Positions 11,945-24,926 of a stretch of DNA of 64,000 nucleotides are shown here, one piece after another. The position numbers and the translations under genes were made by a program. The stretch's first letter is position 1. Every line of letters begins with the position of its first letter. Under the pieces are notes generated by a model. The model was not told the DNA's origin and made no database searches. It saw nothing but the letters and a program-made list of their open reading frames with translations. The stretch spans positions 3,224,001 to 3,288,000 of the forward strand of contig CM074698.1 in the NCBI GenBank assembly GCA_037367355.1, written 5' to 3'. This DNA is from Neoscytalidium dimidiatum. Taxonomy: Eukaryota > Ascomycota > Dothideomycetes > Botryosphaeriales > Botryosphaeriaceae.

Positions 11945-13993
11945 TCACGCGTTCCTCTCACCGTTCGCCAGCGTAGTCGGCGTTGTGCCATAGCTCCGCG
12001 TGCTCCCATCGGCGAAGCGGATGGTGCGGGGCCCCAACACGGGCATCTCCTGACCCTCAGTATGGCGCGCGGACAGCACGGCGGCCGGGTTGCTGCTCGA
12101 GAAGCTCGAGTCGTCTCCGGCAGAGTAGTCGTCGCCGCCGCCGGCGCCCGCAGGCTTGGGGCCTGCGACATCCACAGGGACGGAGGCGGCGGATTGGCCG
12201 CTGCCCGCGCCGGATCCCTGGTTCGAAGGCTGAGGTTGTGGCGGCGGGCAGCCGCCCTTGCTGCGGATGACGGAGCCGCCGATGCGGTAGAGCGGGCGCG
12301 GGAGGAGGTTCGCGGCCGTGCTGGTGGTGGTTGCGGAGCGCGGCGTTGCGGTGCCCGAAGCGGGGGAGTTCCGGTTGCGCAGGAGGCCTGGGAGGGACTG
12401 TTCGGTAAAGGAGCGGATGTGGAAGGCGGCGGGCTCGGATGGGTCGCGCTCGGACGAGACGGCGCTCGAGAAGGTACGTGGGATGAGGATGCCGAGCTTG
12501 CCCACGGGAATGGATAGGCCGTGCACCACGATACTGCAGATGACTAGGAACCAGATGACGACGTACATGACTTCTGCCAGGTGGGCGGCGTCCTCGCGTT
12601 GGGTGGGTGTGCCGTTTACGTCGATGGTGATCTTGGAGAGGAAGTCGAGGCTGATGTAGAGGTAGAAGATGGCACTGACACCGATGGGACCGAAGAAGCC
12701 GACGAAGAGCGCCTGTCGAAGCTGCTCAATCTGGTGAATGTGCTTGTGCATGGCCACGACGACGGGAAGGCGGCGGAGCAGCAGGACGAGGACGCCTAAG
12801 AAGATTAGGCGGTAAATGGGGATCACGCTATTGTTGCTGAAGTCAGGCCAGGGGCACACAGCGCCGAACCAAATGAAGATGGCTACGTTCAGGAGCATGT
12901 CGATTGTCGGTTGCAGGGAGTCGTCCATAGTCTCGAGGCGGAACCAGTCACTGTCGCAGCAGATCAGACTAGAACTGGTGGGGGGCTGGATAACTTACTC
13001 CCAAGTGAATACATTGCCGGCGATGAAGCAGGCAAGGACGTCATCGCTGCCCACCATACCTACAGTTCCGACTATGAAGAGCTGGTCCTGTTCAGTGGTT
13101 GTCTCGTGGTTGCGTGTAGGCCAGAACTTACGGCAAGTGTTATCGCGAAGACCAAGAAGCTCTCACGATCAACGAATCTTCTTTCTTCAGCCCAGTGAAG
13201 CAGCTCTTTGGCAATCCAACCCACAGTGGCGCCATAAGCGATACTCATCAGGATGGTATAGCCCCAGGTCTCGCCGAACCACAAACCCATGGCTTCGCGG
13301 ACTCCTCCAACCTCTCCAGCTCCATGGTCTCCGAGATACTTGATCAGGTACAGCGGCAAGAATAGGAATGGATATCCAAGACCGTCATTTGCACCAGACT
13401 CGGCAATAACCAACTTAGCAAGCTCTTTCGGGATATTTTTGTCGGCAAACTTGCCCTTGACAATCGAGTTGGAGAGAACCGGATCGGTAGGCGTCACGCA
13501 TGCTCCCACGGCCAGGGCATGTAAGAAGCCCAGATGCGGAACCATGGCCCAGACTATGAGGCTCGTGAAAATCCACATACCAGTCATGCCAGGCCCGAGC
13601 AGTAGAGACAGAGACTTCCATTCCAGCTGCAGGTACCTACTCGGCAGCTGCACCCCCGCGATGACCAGCTGGACCCCGAGCACCAGCCTTGTGAAGTATA
13701 GATTGATCGTATGTAGGGTCTCTTCGTTACCTAGGGCGTAGTCTTGGGGTCTGACGAAGTTTGCCGCGTTGGGTCCAAAGATCACGCCGAAGACGGTCGA
13801 GATTACTGCCGAAGACCAGTTCGTGAGCACTCTGATGTGGAAGCTTCGGACACCGAAAAATACTGAGAGACATACGGGCTTCGGAAAGGTAGAACTTCTC
13901 CTTGCACAGGTATGACACGAGTCCGAACAGCGTGACAAACCCGCCCAGTGTCGCACACACAATATTGAAGTTCGAGAGGTCGAGGGTCGGCAT
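11945..13993 (-). CDS. Na+/H+ antiporter, CPA1 family (fungal Nha1/Sod2 type)
   Basis: Four exons (13993-13876, 13829-13132, 13087-12999, 12950-11945) with three very short introns (46, 44 and 48 nt) give 636 residues. The protein should exchange Na+ (or K+) for protons across a membrane. About 12 hydrophobic segments fill residues 1-430. The ion-binding signatures are CVTPTDPVL (residues 150-158) and ESGANDG (183-189), followed by the family motif CFIAGNVFTWDDWFR, which is split by intron 3. The remaining ~200 residues form a hydrophilic Ser/Pro/Gly-rich tail, probably cytosolic and regulatory. Fungal Nha1 proteins act at the plasma membrane, which is likely here but not shown. The start at 13993 gives MPTLDLSNFNIV, leading straight into the first membrane segment. 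Confidence 0.9.
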
Positions 13994-14684
13994 CTTGAAG
14001 CAAGATTTCGGAGTATTCTGAAAGGATACGAATGCCGCGCCTCCGTAAAGCAAATGTTAGGGAATCCTCAGTACGTGAAAGCAGATAAGTGACTGCTGGG
14101 CAGGTTGCGCAGCGTTGAAACGGAAATCCACTGGTGTTATTGAATCATTTGTGAGGAGCGTTGTAGCAGACGCTATTGCCGCAATGGACGCCACTTTTTT
14201 TTTTCTTTCCTGACTGTCAGCCGTTCAAGACACTGTCGAGAAAGCTCAGGGAGCACCGAGAACGTGAAGGAGACTGTGGTGTGGTGGAGAAGGAAGTCCG
14301 GGATGCGGGTGAAAAGCCGGCCACGAGGGAGGGCGGTCCCAAGCGTCATGTGGGCCGCACTAGATAGTGCGAGTCATGCGCTTTTTTATGTTGGCCTGTG
14401 AAACCGCTCTACCCTGTCACGGATCACTTTCACGTAGGCTGAAATCTCTGTCTAAGTGCAAGGCCCTCCAGTGGTGCATGTGGATCTCTATTTGCAGAAT
14501 TCCTGGTATGCATTTGTGTTGTCGTGTAACCCGCTTTTCATATACAGCTCCTATGAGACAAACATCGCAAGGTGAAAACCACACACTTTTGTTGCGTAAC
14601 TAAGACGAGATCGTTGAGAGCATGTGCAAATACGTAAAATCCAAAATTATGACAGCCCACTCCCATGGTGGTTGCTACGAATCC
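13994..14684. other. Intergenic region between antiporter and CRT10-like genes
   Basis: About 690 bp containing the antiporter promoter (right of 13993) and the 3' region of the CRT10-like gene. Only short open frames are present and I recognise no other gene. Confidence 0.5.
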
Positions 14685-16733
14685 TCAAACCACTAGCCCA
14701 CCAAATTCGTGCACCGTGACTCGACCCTCGCGCGACTTCCCAAGCTCGTAGCTCAAAATGGAGTTGTCAGCGTACATCAATAGCAACCTCCAGCGTCTGG
14801 AATAGTCAGCTTGTCGTCCAAGCATACCTTGGATAGGCCCCACTGCTAGGCCCACCAATGGTGCAATTGGTCGATGCCGCTCTTCCTCCTGATCGCGAAA
14901 GGGCAGAAACCAATCGATCCGACATGCGTAGAGTGGTCGGCTGCTCTTCGACCCTTCTTCCTCTGCTTGTGTTAAAGACATTACTGCGGCCCGTCCCTTC
15001 GCAGAGCCCACCACAACGATACCCAGCTCCACGATTTGAGCAAATAAATTGATCCGGTCATGGTTGCAGACGCTCTCCAAGCGATAATTATGCTTGATAT
15101 GTTGGTAGAATGGGTCGAAAAAGCCGACAGGAGGTCGTTCGGGTCTTTTGGTGCTACGTGGTTGAATCAGGAAAATATCTTTCACTGAGAGCCGCATAAT
15201 TGGCGACTCAGGAATCTTGATTTGGGTTGTGGTTACGGCACCGGGGTTCATTGGTAGCCGCCTATAAATCCGTATCAGTCCATACCGTCGGTACATCGTC
15301 TTCTCCTGGGATATCAAAGACCCCTTACCTCAGTCGTATTCCTGGTCCAATCTGTAATTCATTTACAGGTTCCGCAAAATCTGCATTATCATCAGGTTCA
15401 GAATCATCCGAGTCTTCCTCATGGATACTATTTGATTCAACGTCGTATACAGTGCTAGCATTTCGAACCCGTTGTCGGTTGCTGCTGTTGTCGTAGCAGT
15501 TGGCATTGGCTGAAAGTCTTTCGACTTTGAGTGGAGCTCCTTGCGAGCCTAATGCTTCACTTATGCTTTCTGTACGCTTGAAAGCTCTCCGATCAAGCCA
15601 CATGATACCCCAAGCTGGATCAAATAGTCAGCAATCAATGTCCAGGCATTATCTTGGAAATTGTGAAATAGCCTTTCTGGACCTTTTTGACTTCCTTTTG
15701 GCCTTCAGTGGCTGGGTATAAACAGCGGCGAATTATAAGGGAATATGACGATTAAGTGGAATTTACTCACTTGCATGCAAATAATAGCGCATTTGGCTGT
15801 CTAGAAAATGGCAGCCGCATTCCTTTTGGCCCGATCTCTCGACCATTGCGCAGAAGCGGTGGGAGTGCATATCAACCCCAGGGTACTCTTCTCTGTAGCA
15901 TCTTGCGAGATCGAGTATTCTACTAAAACCGTTGATATCGCTGGTTAGTATCCAACGCCCCTCGGGGTCATCCCCGGTATTACAAAATGCCACAGATGGT
16001 ATGTTCTCGTGGCTATCCGGCGTGATTATCTTATATTGTTGGGACCTATCCGGCAACCATGATCGTGCCTTGGACAGCGATTCTTTTGTCAGAGCGAGAG
16101 CAAAGATGGTCACTGTGTGAGAGTTACAGCTGACAGCGATTAGACGAGCCTCTTGGTGCACAGCCAGGCCCCAGGCGCTATTTCCGACGCTATCAACAAA
16201 GAATGGGCGCACATCATCTCCAACGACTGTTTCCACACAGTCCGGTTCCTGGCGCCTGTCAATGGCACGCTGAATCTGATTGACATGGTAGCCGATAACG
16301 CTGCCGTTGTGCAATGCAAATAGCAGAATTTCGTCGTTTCCTAGGAAATCCACGAGCAGGTGATTGATCGTCCTGCCTCCACCGAGAGGCGCGCCGTCGT
16401 CAGAGTCTGGCTCGGCCCCTGTGGGAAGGAGAATGAGACTCGGCTGCGAAGAAATCCTCTGATCAGGGAAGTTGGGCTCATAGACAAGAACGACGTGCCG
16501 CGAGGCAACAAAGTATAGATTGTGAATGTGCGACAGCGCCGTCTTGATCAGTGTAAGTAACAACACGTGATCCGAAACGTAGGTAGACAGACCAGATTGC
16601 AGCGCCAGGTCTCAAGCTTCGGAGGCGGTTCGCTCGCCCATGTTCTTCGAGGAAACCGTTCAATGCCCTTCTGAACGCCGGATGGTACGGTCGGAAATTC
16701 CTTGAAGAACTGCTTCTGGGCTCGCTGATCCAT
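14685..16733 (-). CDS. CRT10-like protein (putative regulator of ribonucleotide reductase genes)
   Basis: Four exons (16733-16593, 16542-15771, 15614-15329, 15261-14685; introns 50, 156 and 67 nt) give 591 residues. Yeast Crt10 affects transcription of RNR2 and RNR3; the fungal homologues have a beta-propeller-like fold. Signature stretches are WRCNL-TALSHIHNLYFVAS at the first splice, NHLLVDFLGNDEILLFALHNG, then DVRPFFVDSVGNSAWGLAVH followed by EARLIAVSCNSHTVTIFAL. Near the end are IVELGIVVVGSAKGRAAV, PIAPLVGLAVGP and RRWRLLLMYADNSILSYEL. An acidic Asp/Glu-rich linker lies around residues 380-400. Intron 1 has a weak donor (GTCTGT) but restores the family sequence exactly. The family call is good; the RNR role is by homology only. 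Confidence 0.8.
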
Positions 16734-17139
16734 GCTGAAATGGATGCGTTCGGCAAGGCGCAGGTGAGCTGAGATGCGCGGCGTTTATTGAAGTGCTTGG
16801 AAAGGGGCCGCCGAGCTGGGATATGGGACTCTGGGACGAGTCATCGCTTGCTGCGCAATCTGAAGGTCGACTTCAAAGGTCGCACAGAGACGGCTGCGAT
16901 TTTAGTGGCTAGCTGCGAGATGGGTCGATGGTAGCAGACGAGAGAGAGCGCGGGAGAGAGGCGCAACGGGTAGGGCAGTTATCGATAGCACGACTCGTGT
17001 AAGCTTGTCATCCCTGCACGCGGCGGGGCATTGGGGAAGGCTGCATGACGGGCCCTTGACGTGCCCGCCGACTTTCTTGCGCCCTCGGGCATCCGCGCGA
17101 CCCTTCAATTCCACTCCACCACCTCCCACGCGTTGCTCT
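16734..17139. promoter_or_regulatory. Shared divergent upstream region, CRT10-like (-) and SPATA20-like (+)
   Basis: This 406-bp region between opposing start codons must contain both promoters. No clear TATA box was seen. In-frame sequence upstream of the 17140 ATG lacks another ATG. Confidence 0.45.
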
Positions 17140-19708
17140 ATGCGCATTTGGCCTTCATATTCCGTTCGAAATCCACCACCTTTCCGGAGGGCCTCATCAG
17201 TTTCGCTACCTTTTCAATCCGCCACTCGGCGCACTTCGTTTCTCGTCGCCGCTCCTACTTTTCTCCAGCCTCTGCGGCAACAGCATCGTCCTTCCGCCCG
17301 CGCAATGGATGTTCGAGATCTAGCCGACGGTAGCTCGGCCGCCGGCAGTTTCAGGCTTGTGAACAGGCTCAGTGAGAGCAGAAGCCCCTATGTAGGTTCT
17401 GGTTTGAGAATACCTCCGCTTCTGCATCCGTGTGATCGCTGACCACGCTCAAGGTTCGCGGCCATATGAACAATCCTGTCGCATGGCAGATGTGGGGCCC
17501 TGAGACTATCGAGATTGCCAAGAAGACGGGTAGATTGCTCTTTGTGAGCATAGGCTACGCTGCGTGCCACTGTACGTTCGATACACTCTTCGCTCCCTGG
17601 TGCAATGCCTAACGGACCTAAAGGGTGCCATGTCATGGAGCGCGAGTCGTTCGAGAACCCAGACATCGCAAATATTCTCAACAAGCATTTCATTCCCGTC
17701 AAAGTCGACCGCGAAGAGCGCCCTGATGTCGATCGCATATACATGAACTACGTTCAAGCTACGACTGGCTCTGGCGGCTGGCCTCTCAACGTGTTCATCA
17801 CTCCGGACCTCGAGCCTATCTTCGGTGGCACCTACTGGCCCGGCCCGGGCTCTACAACCGTCATTGGAGACCACCCGTCATTTCTGGAAATATTGGAGCG
17901 GATCAGGGACGTCTGGCAGACACAGCGTCAACGGTGTCTGGATTCTGCGAAGGAGGTTACGGCTCAGCTCCGTGAATTCGCGCAAGAGGGCACTATTAGC
18001 AAAGGCGGCGAAGGAGCGGGAGGAGACGGTTTAGACTTGGAGCTTCTGGAAGAAGCATACACCCACTTTGCCAACAAGTACGATAAGCAATACGCTGGAT
18101 TTGGCAAGGCACCAAAGTTCCCAACACCCTCCAACCTCTCCTTTCTGCTTCGCCTTGCTCAGTACCCTGAGGCTGTCGAACACGTTGTCGGCGACAAGGA
18201 GTGCACTCATGCAAGAGAGATGGCCGTTGAGACCTTGAGGCGAATGGCGCGCGGAGGCATTCACGACCAGATTGGCAACGGATTTGCCCGCTATTCAGTA
18301 ACACAAGACTGGAGTTTGCCTCACTTTGAGAAGATGTGAGTTTTTACTTCCTAATCCCTCGACTAGTCTAACTTAAAGAAGGCTTTATGATCAGGCACAG
18401 CTTCTCACGGCTTACCTCGATGCCTACTTGATTACGAAGGATAGGGAGCTACTGGACGCTGCACATGATATCGCGATCTATCTAACGAGCCCCCCGCTGC
18501 AGTCTCCTGATGGAGGCTTCTTCTCTTCCGAAGATGCAGATTCACTGTACCGTCCAAATGACAAGGAGAAGCGTGAGGGTGCCTTCTATGTCTGGACAAG
18601 GAAAGAATTCAAATCTATACTGGGAGAGAAAGATGCGGAAGTGTGCGCAAGATACTACAACGTCCGCGAGAACGGCAACGTCAGCCCCGAGCATGATGCG
18701 CATGACGAGCTTATCAACCAGAATGTTCTTGCTATCAGCTCCACCCCCGAGTCTCTGGCTAAAGAGTTCGGCCTGTCAAAGGATGAAGTCACGAAGACCC
18801 TTGAGAGTGGTAGGAGGAGGCTCTTGGAACATAGGAATCAGGAGAGACCTCGTCCGGGCTTGGATGATAAGATTGTGGTCGCATGGAATGGCTTGGCTGT
18901 TGGCGCCCTCGCACGATTCAGCGCGTTCCTCAAGGCGTCAGGCTCCAAGGAGGCGGACAAATACCTGCAGGCAGCAGAAAAGGCTGTGAATCTCATCAAG
19001 ACGAAACTGTACAACTCTGCGGATGGTACGATGAAGCGAGTGTACCGTGAGGGTCCTGGAGAGGCTCCTGCGTTCGCCGATGACTATGCATTCTTCATTT
19101 CTGGCCTGATCGATCTCTACGAGACAACCTTTGACGACACCTATCTGCAATTCGCCGACCAATTACAACGTACCCAAATCAAGCTTTTCTGGGACTCTGC
19201 GTCTGGTGGCTTCTTCTCCACTGCGGAAGGTCAGACAGACCTCATTCTTCGTCTGAAAGACGGTATGGACAACGCCGAGCCCAGCACTAACGGCATTGCT
19301 GCTTCGAACCTGTACCGTCTCGGTGCATTGCTCGAGGACTCAGACTACAACAAGCGCGCGAAGGAGACGTGCGAGGCTTTTGAGGCGGAGATCATGCAGC
19401 ACCCGTTCCTGTTCCCCAGCATGTTGAACAGCATCGTGGCGCTGAGGCTGGGCATGAAGAGTATCGTGGCGTCTGGCAGTGGTGACAACATCGAGAAGAC
19501 CATTAACAAGGCGAGGAACAGAGTAAACACGAACATGACGATTGCGAAGTTGGGGGACGGAGCGAAAAGTGAGTGGCTGAGCAAGAGGAACGTGCTGTTC
19601 AAGAGTCTGGATCTCAAGACACCTAGAGTGCAGATCTGTGAGGGAGGCGTCTGCAAGGAGGAACTTGACATGACGGACATTGACAAGGCACTGAGAGAGG
19701 TAAAGTAA
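17140..19708 (+). CDS. SPATA20/YyaL-like protein (DUF255 thioredoxin fold plus alpha/alpha-barrel)
   Basis: Four exons (17140-17391, 17454-17571, 17624-18335, 18382-19708) give 802 residues. The N-terminal thioredoxin-like domain carries the conserved GYAACHWCHVME sequence with a CxxC at residues 122-125; intron 2 splits the Trp codon inside it. Next come NKHFIPVKVDREERPDVD and GGWPLNVFITPDLEPIFGGTYWP, diagnostic of this family. The C-terminal half (GGIHDQIGNGFARYSVTQDW, GGFFSSEDADS, ADDYAFFISGLIDLYE) resembles a glycosidase-like alpha/alpha toroid. The biochemical role of the family is unsettled. Starting at 17140 adds an Arg/Ser-rich, nearly acid-free leader of about 55 residues that looks mitochondrial. 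A second in-frame ATG at 17305 would give a leaderless form. Confidence 0.9.
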
Positions 19709-22700
19709 TTTGCTTCCTTTTCTATGCAGACAATGGCGTTTTGGTGGTGGCGGTAATCCTTCTTTCAGAGATGTCGACCTCTCTTGCCACATTTTGTACT
19801 GTAAATGAGCTTCAAGTTCTTAACAGCTCGTAAAGCACGTGGTAAATATTTGACAGCCAGATTCAACATGAACCGAGTCCTTCAACTACTGGCAGTTAAT
19901 TCGTCTCAACCCACATCTACCATTGTGGAATCGATCCGCTCCACTGCAGGCAGCAGCGAGACCAAATAGCTAAAATATACCTATATTGGTAGATATTGTC
20001 CATAATACCCACTGAATTCTCAGTATTGTTACGGAATTGGGACGTCGCATATCGTTAGGCAGCAGTGCTGCCTATGCTTGGATATACATTTTTGACTCGC
20101 ACACCTTGCGAACCGCGTACCCACTGTGTTATAAAACGAGCTCTCGTCTCGCCCACAGCCAGATTCTTTTCTTCTCCAGCTCCTCTTTGCCGGATGGCTT
20201 AGATCCAGTGTAGTATCTGTTCTTTTTCAGTTTGATCGTTGAAACGCCGATTACGGTCGGCAAGGTTCAACCTTTAAACATGTTTTTGAAATACGGCGGG
20301 ACGCAGGCGTAAACCGACCGCTGAGCGCCGCTCATTGTCGTACCTGGTACCCGCACCGTGTCGCCGGTATTCTTGCACTGCTTCCGGCTGACGCGACTTC
20401 GGTTATCTTTCTTTTCTCTTATCGGCCGACATAGCCGGTGGAGGGGAAAGTGTCTTGAGGGATTTTTTTTTTTTGGCCACCTTCCCATCTCTTTCGTCGA
20501 TTCTGCTTGCCTTGCGTGGGAGATCGAGGAATGAATGTTGGCAGCGTACTGGGGATGTATGTACGTTAGATTTGCGGGGGTTATCGATTGGCTGCGGGAG
20601 TGGAGAGATACGCGAATAGGAGTTGCAGCCCAGGGGTTTGAAGGATCTGGGCAGGATGACGAGAGAACGCCAAGTACTATAAATATGGACGGTACATGTG
20701 ATACGGTAACAGATCGCCTTGGTCGTGACCGGGTAAGTGGATGTCGCACATTCAGAGCTCAGCGTGCTGTACATGTGACTGGGTATGTACGGGAGGGCTG
20801 ACGTTGACGTTGGGCTGCAGTGCAGAGGGTGTGGTTGGCATGCTGCATTCGGCCAGCCAGCAGTTGCGGAAGCTTCATGCTGTGTTGATGGTTCATATTG
20901 AAGCTCCAGGCCGTGTTATATGCCACTGCATCGTGTGTGACAATGGATCTTGTGCTACAAATAGCCCCGCGAGCAGTCTTCGGTAATAGACACAGCTCTG
21001 ACCGACTCATCGAGATCTCCTTATCTGGATTTCAACGAAACCAATAGGAGTTATTCCCAATCGTAGACAAACAGGGGCACAGGCGCATGAACGTCCCCGA
21101 AGTCCTCAGGAAAAGTGGCGTTAAACAAGCGAAAAGAAGACCGGGACATAAGCTCAATGCAGAAACAAAGAAGCGGGTAACAAGAACCGCGCAATATTAG
21201 GGCTGCAGGTAATCTCCATCCGTGTGAAACTCACGAGCCGCAATTATCTCTGCCACAAACACAGAGTTGCTTCCGCTGCCCAGCTGTGTCATCCGAGCGG
21301 TCGGATCAATCGCCAAACTCCTAAGAAGAATTGGAAGGCTCACGGAGAATTCGAGCAGTTGTTAGTTTGCCCTGAACAGCAGAATAAAGATAGATAAAAG
21401 GGTCTGTTGACATTAAGAAATTTGCATTAATGTGGTGGGCGGGCAATTAATCTCTGGATATAAGGGCATTATATGGGAGGTTAGCGAAGGAGCAGGCCTG
21501 TAGGGCTTATAGATGACAGCCGAAATTTGCCACCAGGTGGCCTTGCGGAAGCGGGCGGAGTGTGGCGAAAGCTCTTGAATCGTCTTTCGAGTTCCTTTCG
21601 ACCGTTGCGATCGAGGGCGAGCACGAGGAATGGTCTCGACAGCGGGAAACGTGGTGGAGGATCGCCGACTGGGTTTGAGGATGAGACAGTGTTTGCGCGC
21701 AGCGGGCGCTAGGAGAGACGAATATATTTCACAGTGGACCCGTGCCCGCCACCTCCGGCGGACGCGCCGCTCCAGCTGCAAGGCACGGTCGAAATAGGGT
21801 GTTACGCTTGGGAAACAGCGGAGATCCCCCGCATTCGCGCTCATCTGTTGGCAGCGTCGCTGAAGCGCGGCTGACGTCGCCGTCATAGCTCGTAGACAGT
21901 GCCGTGAAGAAACACCACGATGCACGATGCTCCGGCGATTGCATCCCACGCTCTTGCCGCGCCCGATCCCAGGCGGCGGCGGTTGCTCCCTGCATAGAGT
22001 TGTTTCAGAGCCTGTATAGCCGCTTGACCCGCCGCGGCGGCTGCAAGGGTGCCCCAATGAGGGCGAGGAGGGGGGCTAGGGCATGGACGGCAGATAGCAG
22101 GCGGGCTGATGAGGCGCAAACGGAGGGCAGTGGTGAGGGAGCAGACGGGCGGCGAGAGAGCAAGCGCCGCGCGCAGACGCAATGCGGCCTGGGCCGCATA
22201 ACACACCCGTGCAAGCGGCTACAGGGCTGTGCTGCTCAGTCGCGGTGCGATCAGCGAGCTTCCCTTTCCGTTTCGAGCGCAGCACCGGCGCTGTCAGTTT
22301 CAGCTTCCCATCTAATAACCTGCAGCGCGCCCGCCCGTCACCAGCATTGCTGTCATTTCACGATACGACTACGGCTGCCGTCTGCAGCGAAGAGCAACAA
22401 CACCACGCCCGCTCATCGCCCGTCGCCCGTTGCCGTCGCCGTCGCCCTGCGTGCCCGCCCGCGCGGATTGCCAGCCATCGCACGCCGCATTCTTCGATCG
22501 CGTTCGCGCTGCTTCACCGCTGCGTCGCGTTGACTCGTGCCCGGAGGGTCCCTCGCGTTGGACGCCGACAAGCGCTAGAGCCCAGCCACCCCTGCTCGCG
22601 CAGAGGCCTTGGTCAAGAAGCAGGATCCCGTGCTGGCCGCCAGGCTGTTTACCAGCACAAGCTGCATCTGCACCGCCGCCAGCGCTTCGCCTCCTCTTCC

Positions 22701-22869
22701 CCGGCCTTTCTGGAAAGACGCCTCTCCAACACCATCCTGTCGCTCGCTCTGGCCGAGTCGCAAGCAATTCGCCTGTCGCCTGTCGACCTCTCTCTCTCTC
22801 CATTCCGCCATTCGGCGCTTTCTCCGCGGCTAGCGCTGGCCGACCAGTCAGACCCGCTCATTGGCAAGA
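19709..22869. other. Long intergenic region (3.2 kb), no gene recognised
   Basis: The left part (19.7-21.4 kb) is moderately AT-rich. The right part (about 22.0-22.87 kb) is GC-rich and pyrimidine-rich near 22780-22805, fitting a long promoter and 5' leader of the downstream Chs7-family gene. Open frames of up to about 240 codons occur on both strands in the GC-rich part. They show no family similarity and have compositions typical of chance frames. Confidence 0.4.
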
Positions 22870-24154
22870 ATGTCCCAGTACGGGAACTTCTATGACTTCT
22901 GCCGCGACTCGGGCAGCGCCGCGGCTACAATTCCAGGTGAGTCTTGCTCTGCGGCGTCGCCGTTCTCTCTCGAGCTTCGCATAAGCTGACCTGGCCTGAT
23001 CGTCCGCAGTGTGCAATGTGAGATCCCATCTGGCCCCCGACGTGACCGCAATCGCGTCGCCGCGATCACCCCAGAGCTCCTCGCTAACCGCCCGCAACGC
23101 AGCTCTTCAACCCGTCGCCTGCCAAAACCCCAGGCTCCGCAGGCTACACACCCGGATGCGATTTGAGAGGCATTTCTCTGAGCGGCGGCCGCCATCTCAC
23201 GAATCTGGGTCAGTGGTGCTCCGAGCGCACGTCACGGCGAAACAAACTCTAATTAGAATGTACAGGCTCGATCCTGTTCTGCGGCATCGCGATCGCAGTG
23301 AGCGCATTGCTACTATGGCGCTCGGAACGTAAGAAAGCTGCTGTCGGAAGAAGGTGCGTTCATGATGGGCATTGGTATCAGCACGCCGGAACGGTACTGA
23401 CGTGGTGCAGGGAGATGCAACTCTTCCTTCTTGGCTACATCGTCGTCTCAATCTGTGAAATCTTCACTGTCGGAGGTTTCCCTCTTGACGGCGCCGTCCG
23501 CAGGGTGAGGCAGCAAAACTTCACCCCCACTCGCCGAGTCGGCTAACCGTTACGCACAGGGTTTCAGCGCGGTCCACATTGCGGCCGTGGTCGCGACACT
23601 TTGGATTCTGCTCCTCAATGGCGCCGTTGGCTTCCAGCTGCTCGACGATGGGACCCCGCTGTCCATTGGCCTGATCTTGTCGTCGGCCCTGATTCTCTTC
23701 GTCGGCACCGGATACATCGCACTCGATACGACGTTCGAATGGACCGGCTACTGGAACGACACGCTGGACGACGCGAAGTCGTATTCTTTATACACTCTTT
23801 ACCAGCTTATCCCGTTGGTATTTCTAGTCGTCTTCTTTGTGCTTGAGGCATACTTGGTTGTCCGCGTCCTGGGCGAGAAGAAGCCCATGCGTAAGTAACA
23901 GCCCTGCGAGATGTTTGCTCCGTGCTAAAATGTAACCAGTCTATCTTGCGGCGGCAGCGCTCCTCTTCGCCATTGGACAGATTTTCCAGTATGTCATCAG
24001 CGTCCACCTCTGCAATTCAACAAACGGGAAGATCAACGGCGGTCTCTTCGAGACATTCTTTACGCTTTGCGCCGTGGTCATGATCTGGGTCTTCTGGTCC
24101 AGCATCACGGAGGATGATTGGCCAATGCCCGTCACGGGTGGCGGATACGCATAG
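22870..24154 (+). CDS. Chs7-family multi-pass membrane protein (chitin synthase export chaperone-like)
   Basis: Seven exons: 22870-22936, 23010-23017, 23103-23208, 23266-23353, 23411-23504, 23560-23890, 23940-24154. They give 302 residues. Exon 2 is only 8 nt; including it yields IPVCNLFNPS and keeps frame, and a GCTAACC branch site precedes the exon 3 acceptor. Chs7 in yeast helps chitin synthase Chs3 leave the ER. Family marks are a short Cys-containing N-terminus (YGNFYDFCRDSG), about seven membrane segments, RREMQLFLLGYI, the highly conserved GAVGFQLLDDGTPLSIGL, and the end WSSITEDDWPMPVTGGGYA. Fungi carry several paralogues and this may not be the true Chs7, so I leave the symbol empty. 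It should act in the ER or plasma membrane. Confidence 0.82.
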
Positions 24155-24926
24155 TCATTTCCGATTATTGTTCTCTGCTCTTTGCGCTGGGTGCAGGTAG
24201 GGATGCGGAGGCGGAGAGGCAATGACACGAGACTCTTGCGAAGAAAGCAAAGCGAAGCGAAGCATGGCGTGCATGTGTTTATGAGAATGGCGGACATTGG
24301 TATCTGCCGATGGACTACTTTATTCCCCAACGACCGTTTTCCTGTTTCTGATAGATAATTCACCGAAGTAATGAAATGGCAAGGCTGGCAGACAGCATGA
24401 TCAAAGAAACTCTGTCCCTGCAGCGCGTTCCCTGGTGGCCCACGGCGCTGGAGCGCCTCCAGCAGCACGTGCGGCGCATCGAGACGCCCGAGTCAGACCG
24501 GGCCTCTGACCTCATGCGACCGCCCATCCAACCCGCATCGTACTAAAACTATCTATCGTCTGCGCAGACCCAGCTCTGTCGCACCGCTCGTTTGCGCCCC
24601 ATGGAGGCGTGTTGTCGTCCATAGATCCGAGCCGAATTGCTCGTCGTTCCGTTCTCAACCGTAGTCTTTGGGCGCTTTTTCACCGGTCCCACAGGTCCAT
24701 CGAGAGACCTTGGCCCAAACACAAACAGCTCACCTTTCTTTCTACCCTTTCTGCCTGGGCCCTGACCTTCGAATGTTCGCCGCGACCACGACGCCTTTCC
24801 TCCTCTCATCGTCGCCACCTTTCCCGTCCTCTTCCTCGCCACCACTACCGCTGCTGACATCGCCGCCGCCGCCGACGACGACGTTCCCGCTTGCGCAATC
24901 GACCGCCTCCAAAAACCACCACCATA
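24155..24926. other. Intergenic region upstream of SSL1
   Basis: About 770 bp holding the 3' end of the Chs7-family gene and the SSL1 promoter. The last 150 bp are C/T-rich and then rich in CCG repeats, a usual fungal 5' leader. No other gene seen. Confidence 0.5.

Noticed and set aside
21413..22057. 214-codon minus-strand open frame in the 19.7-22.9 kb gap
   Set aside because: Composition rich in Arg/Ser/Pro without hydrophobic core or motifs; no homologous feel. Probably chance.
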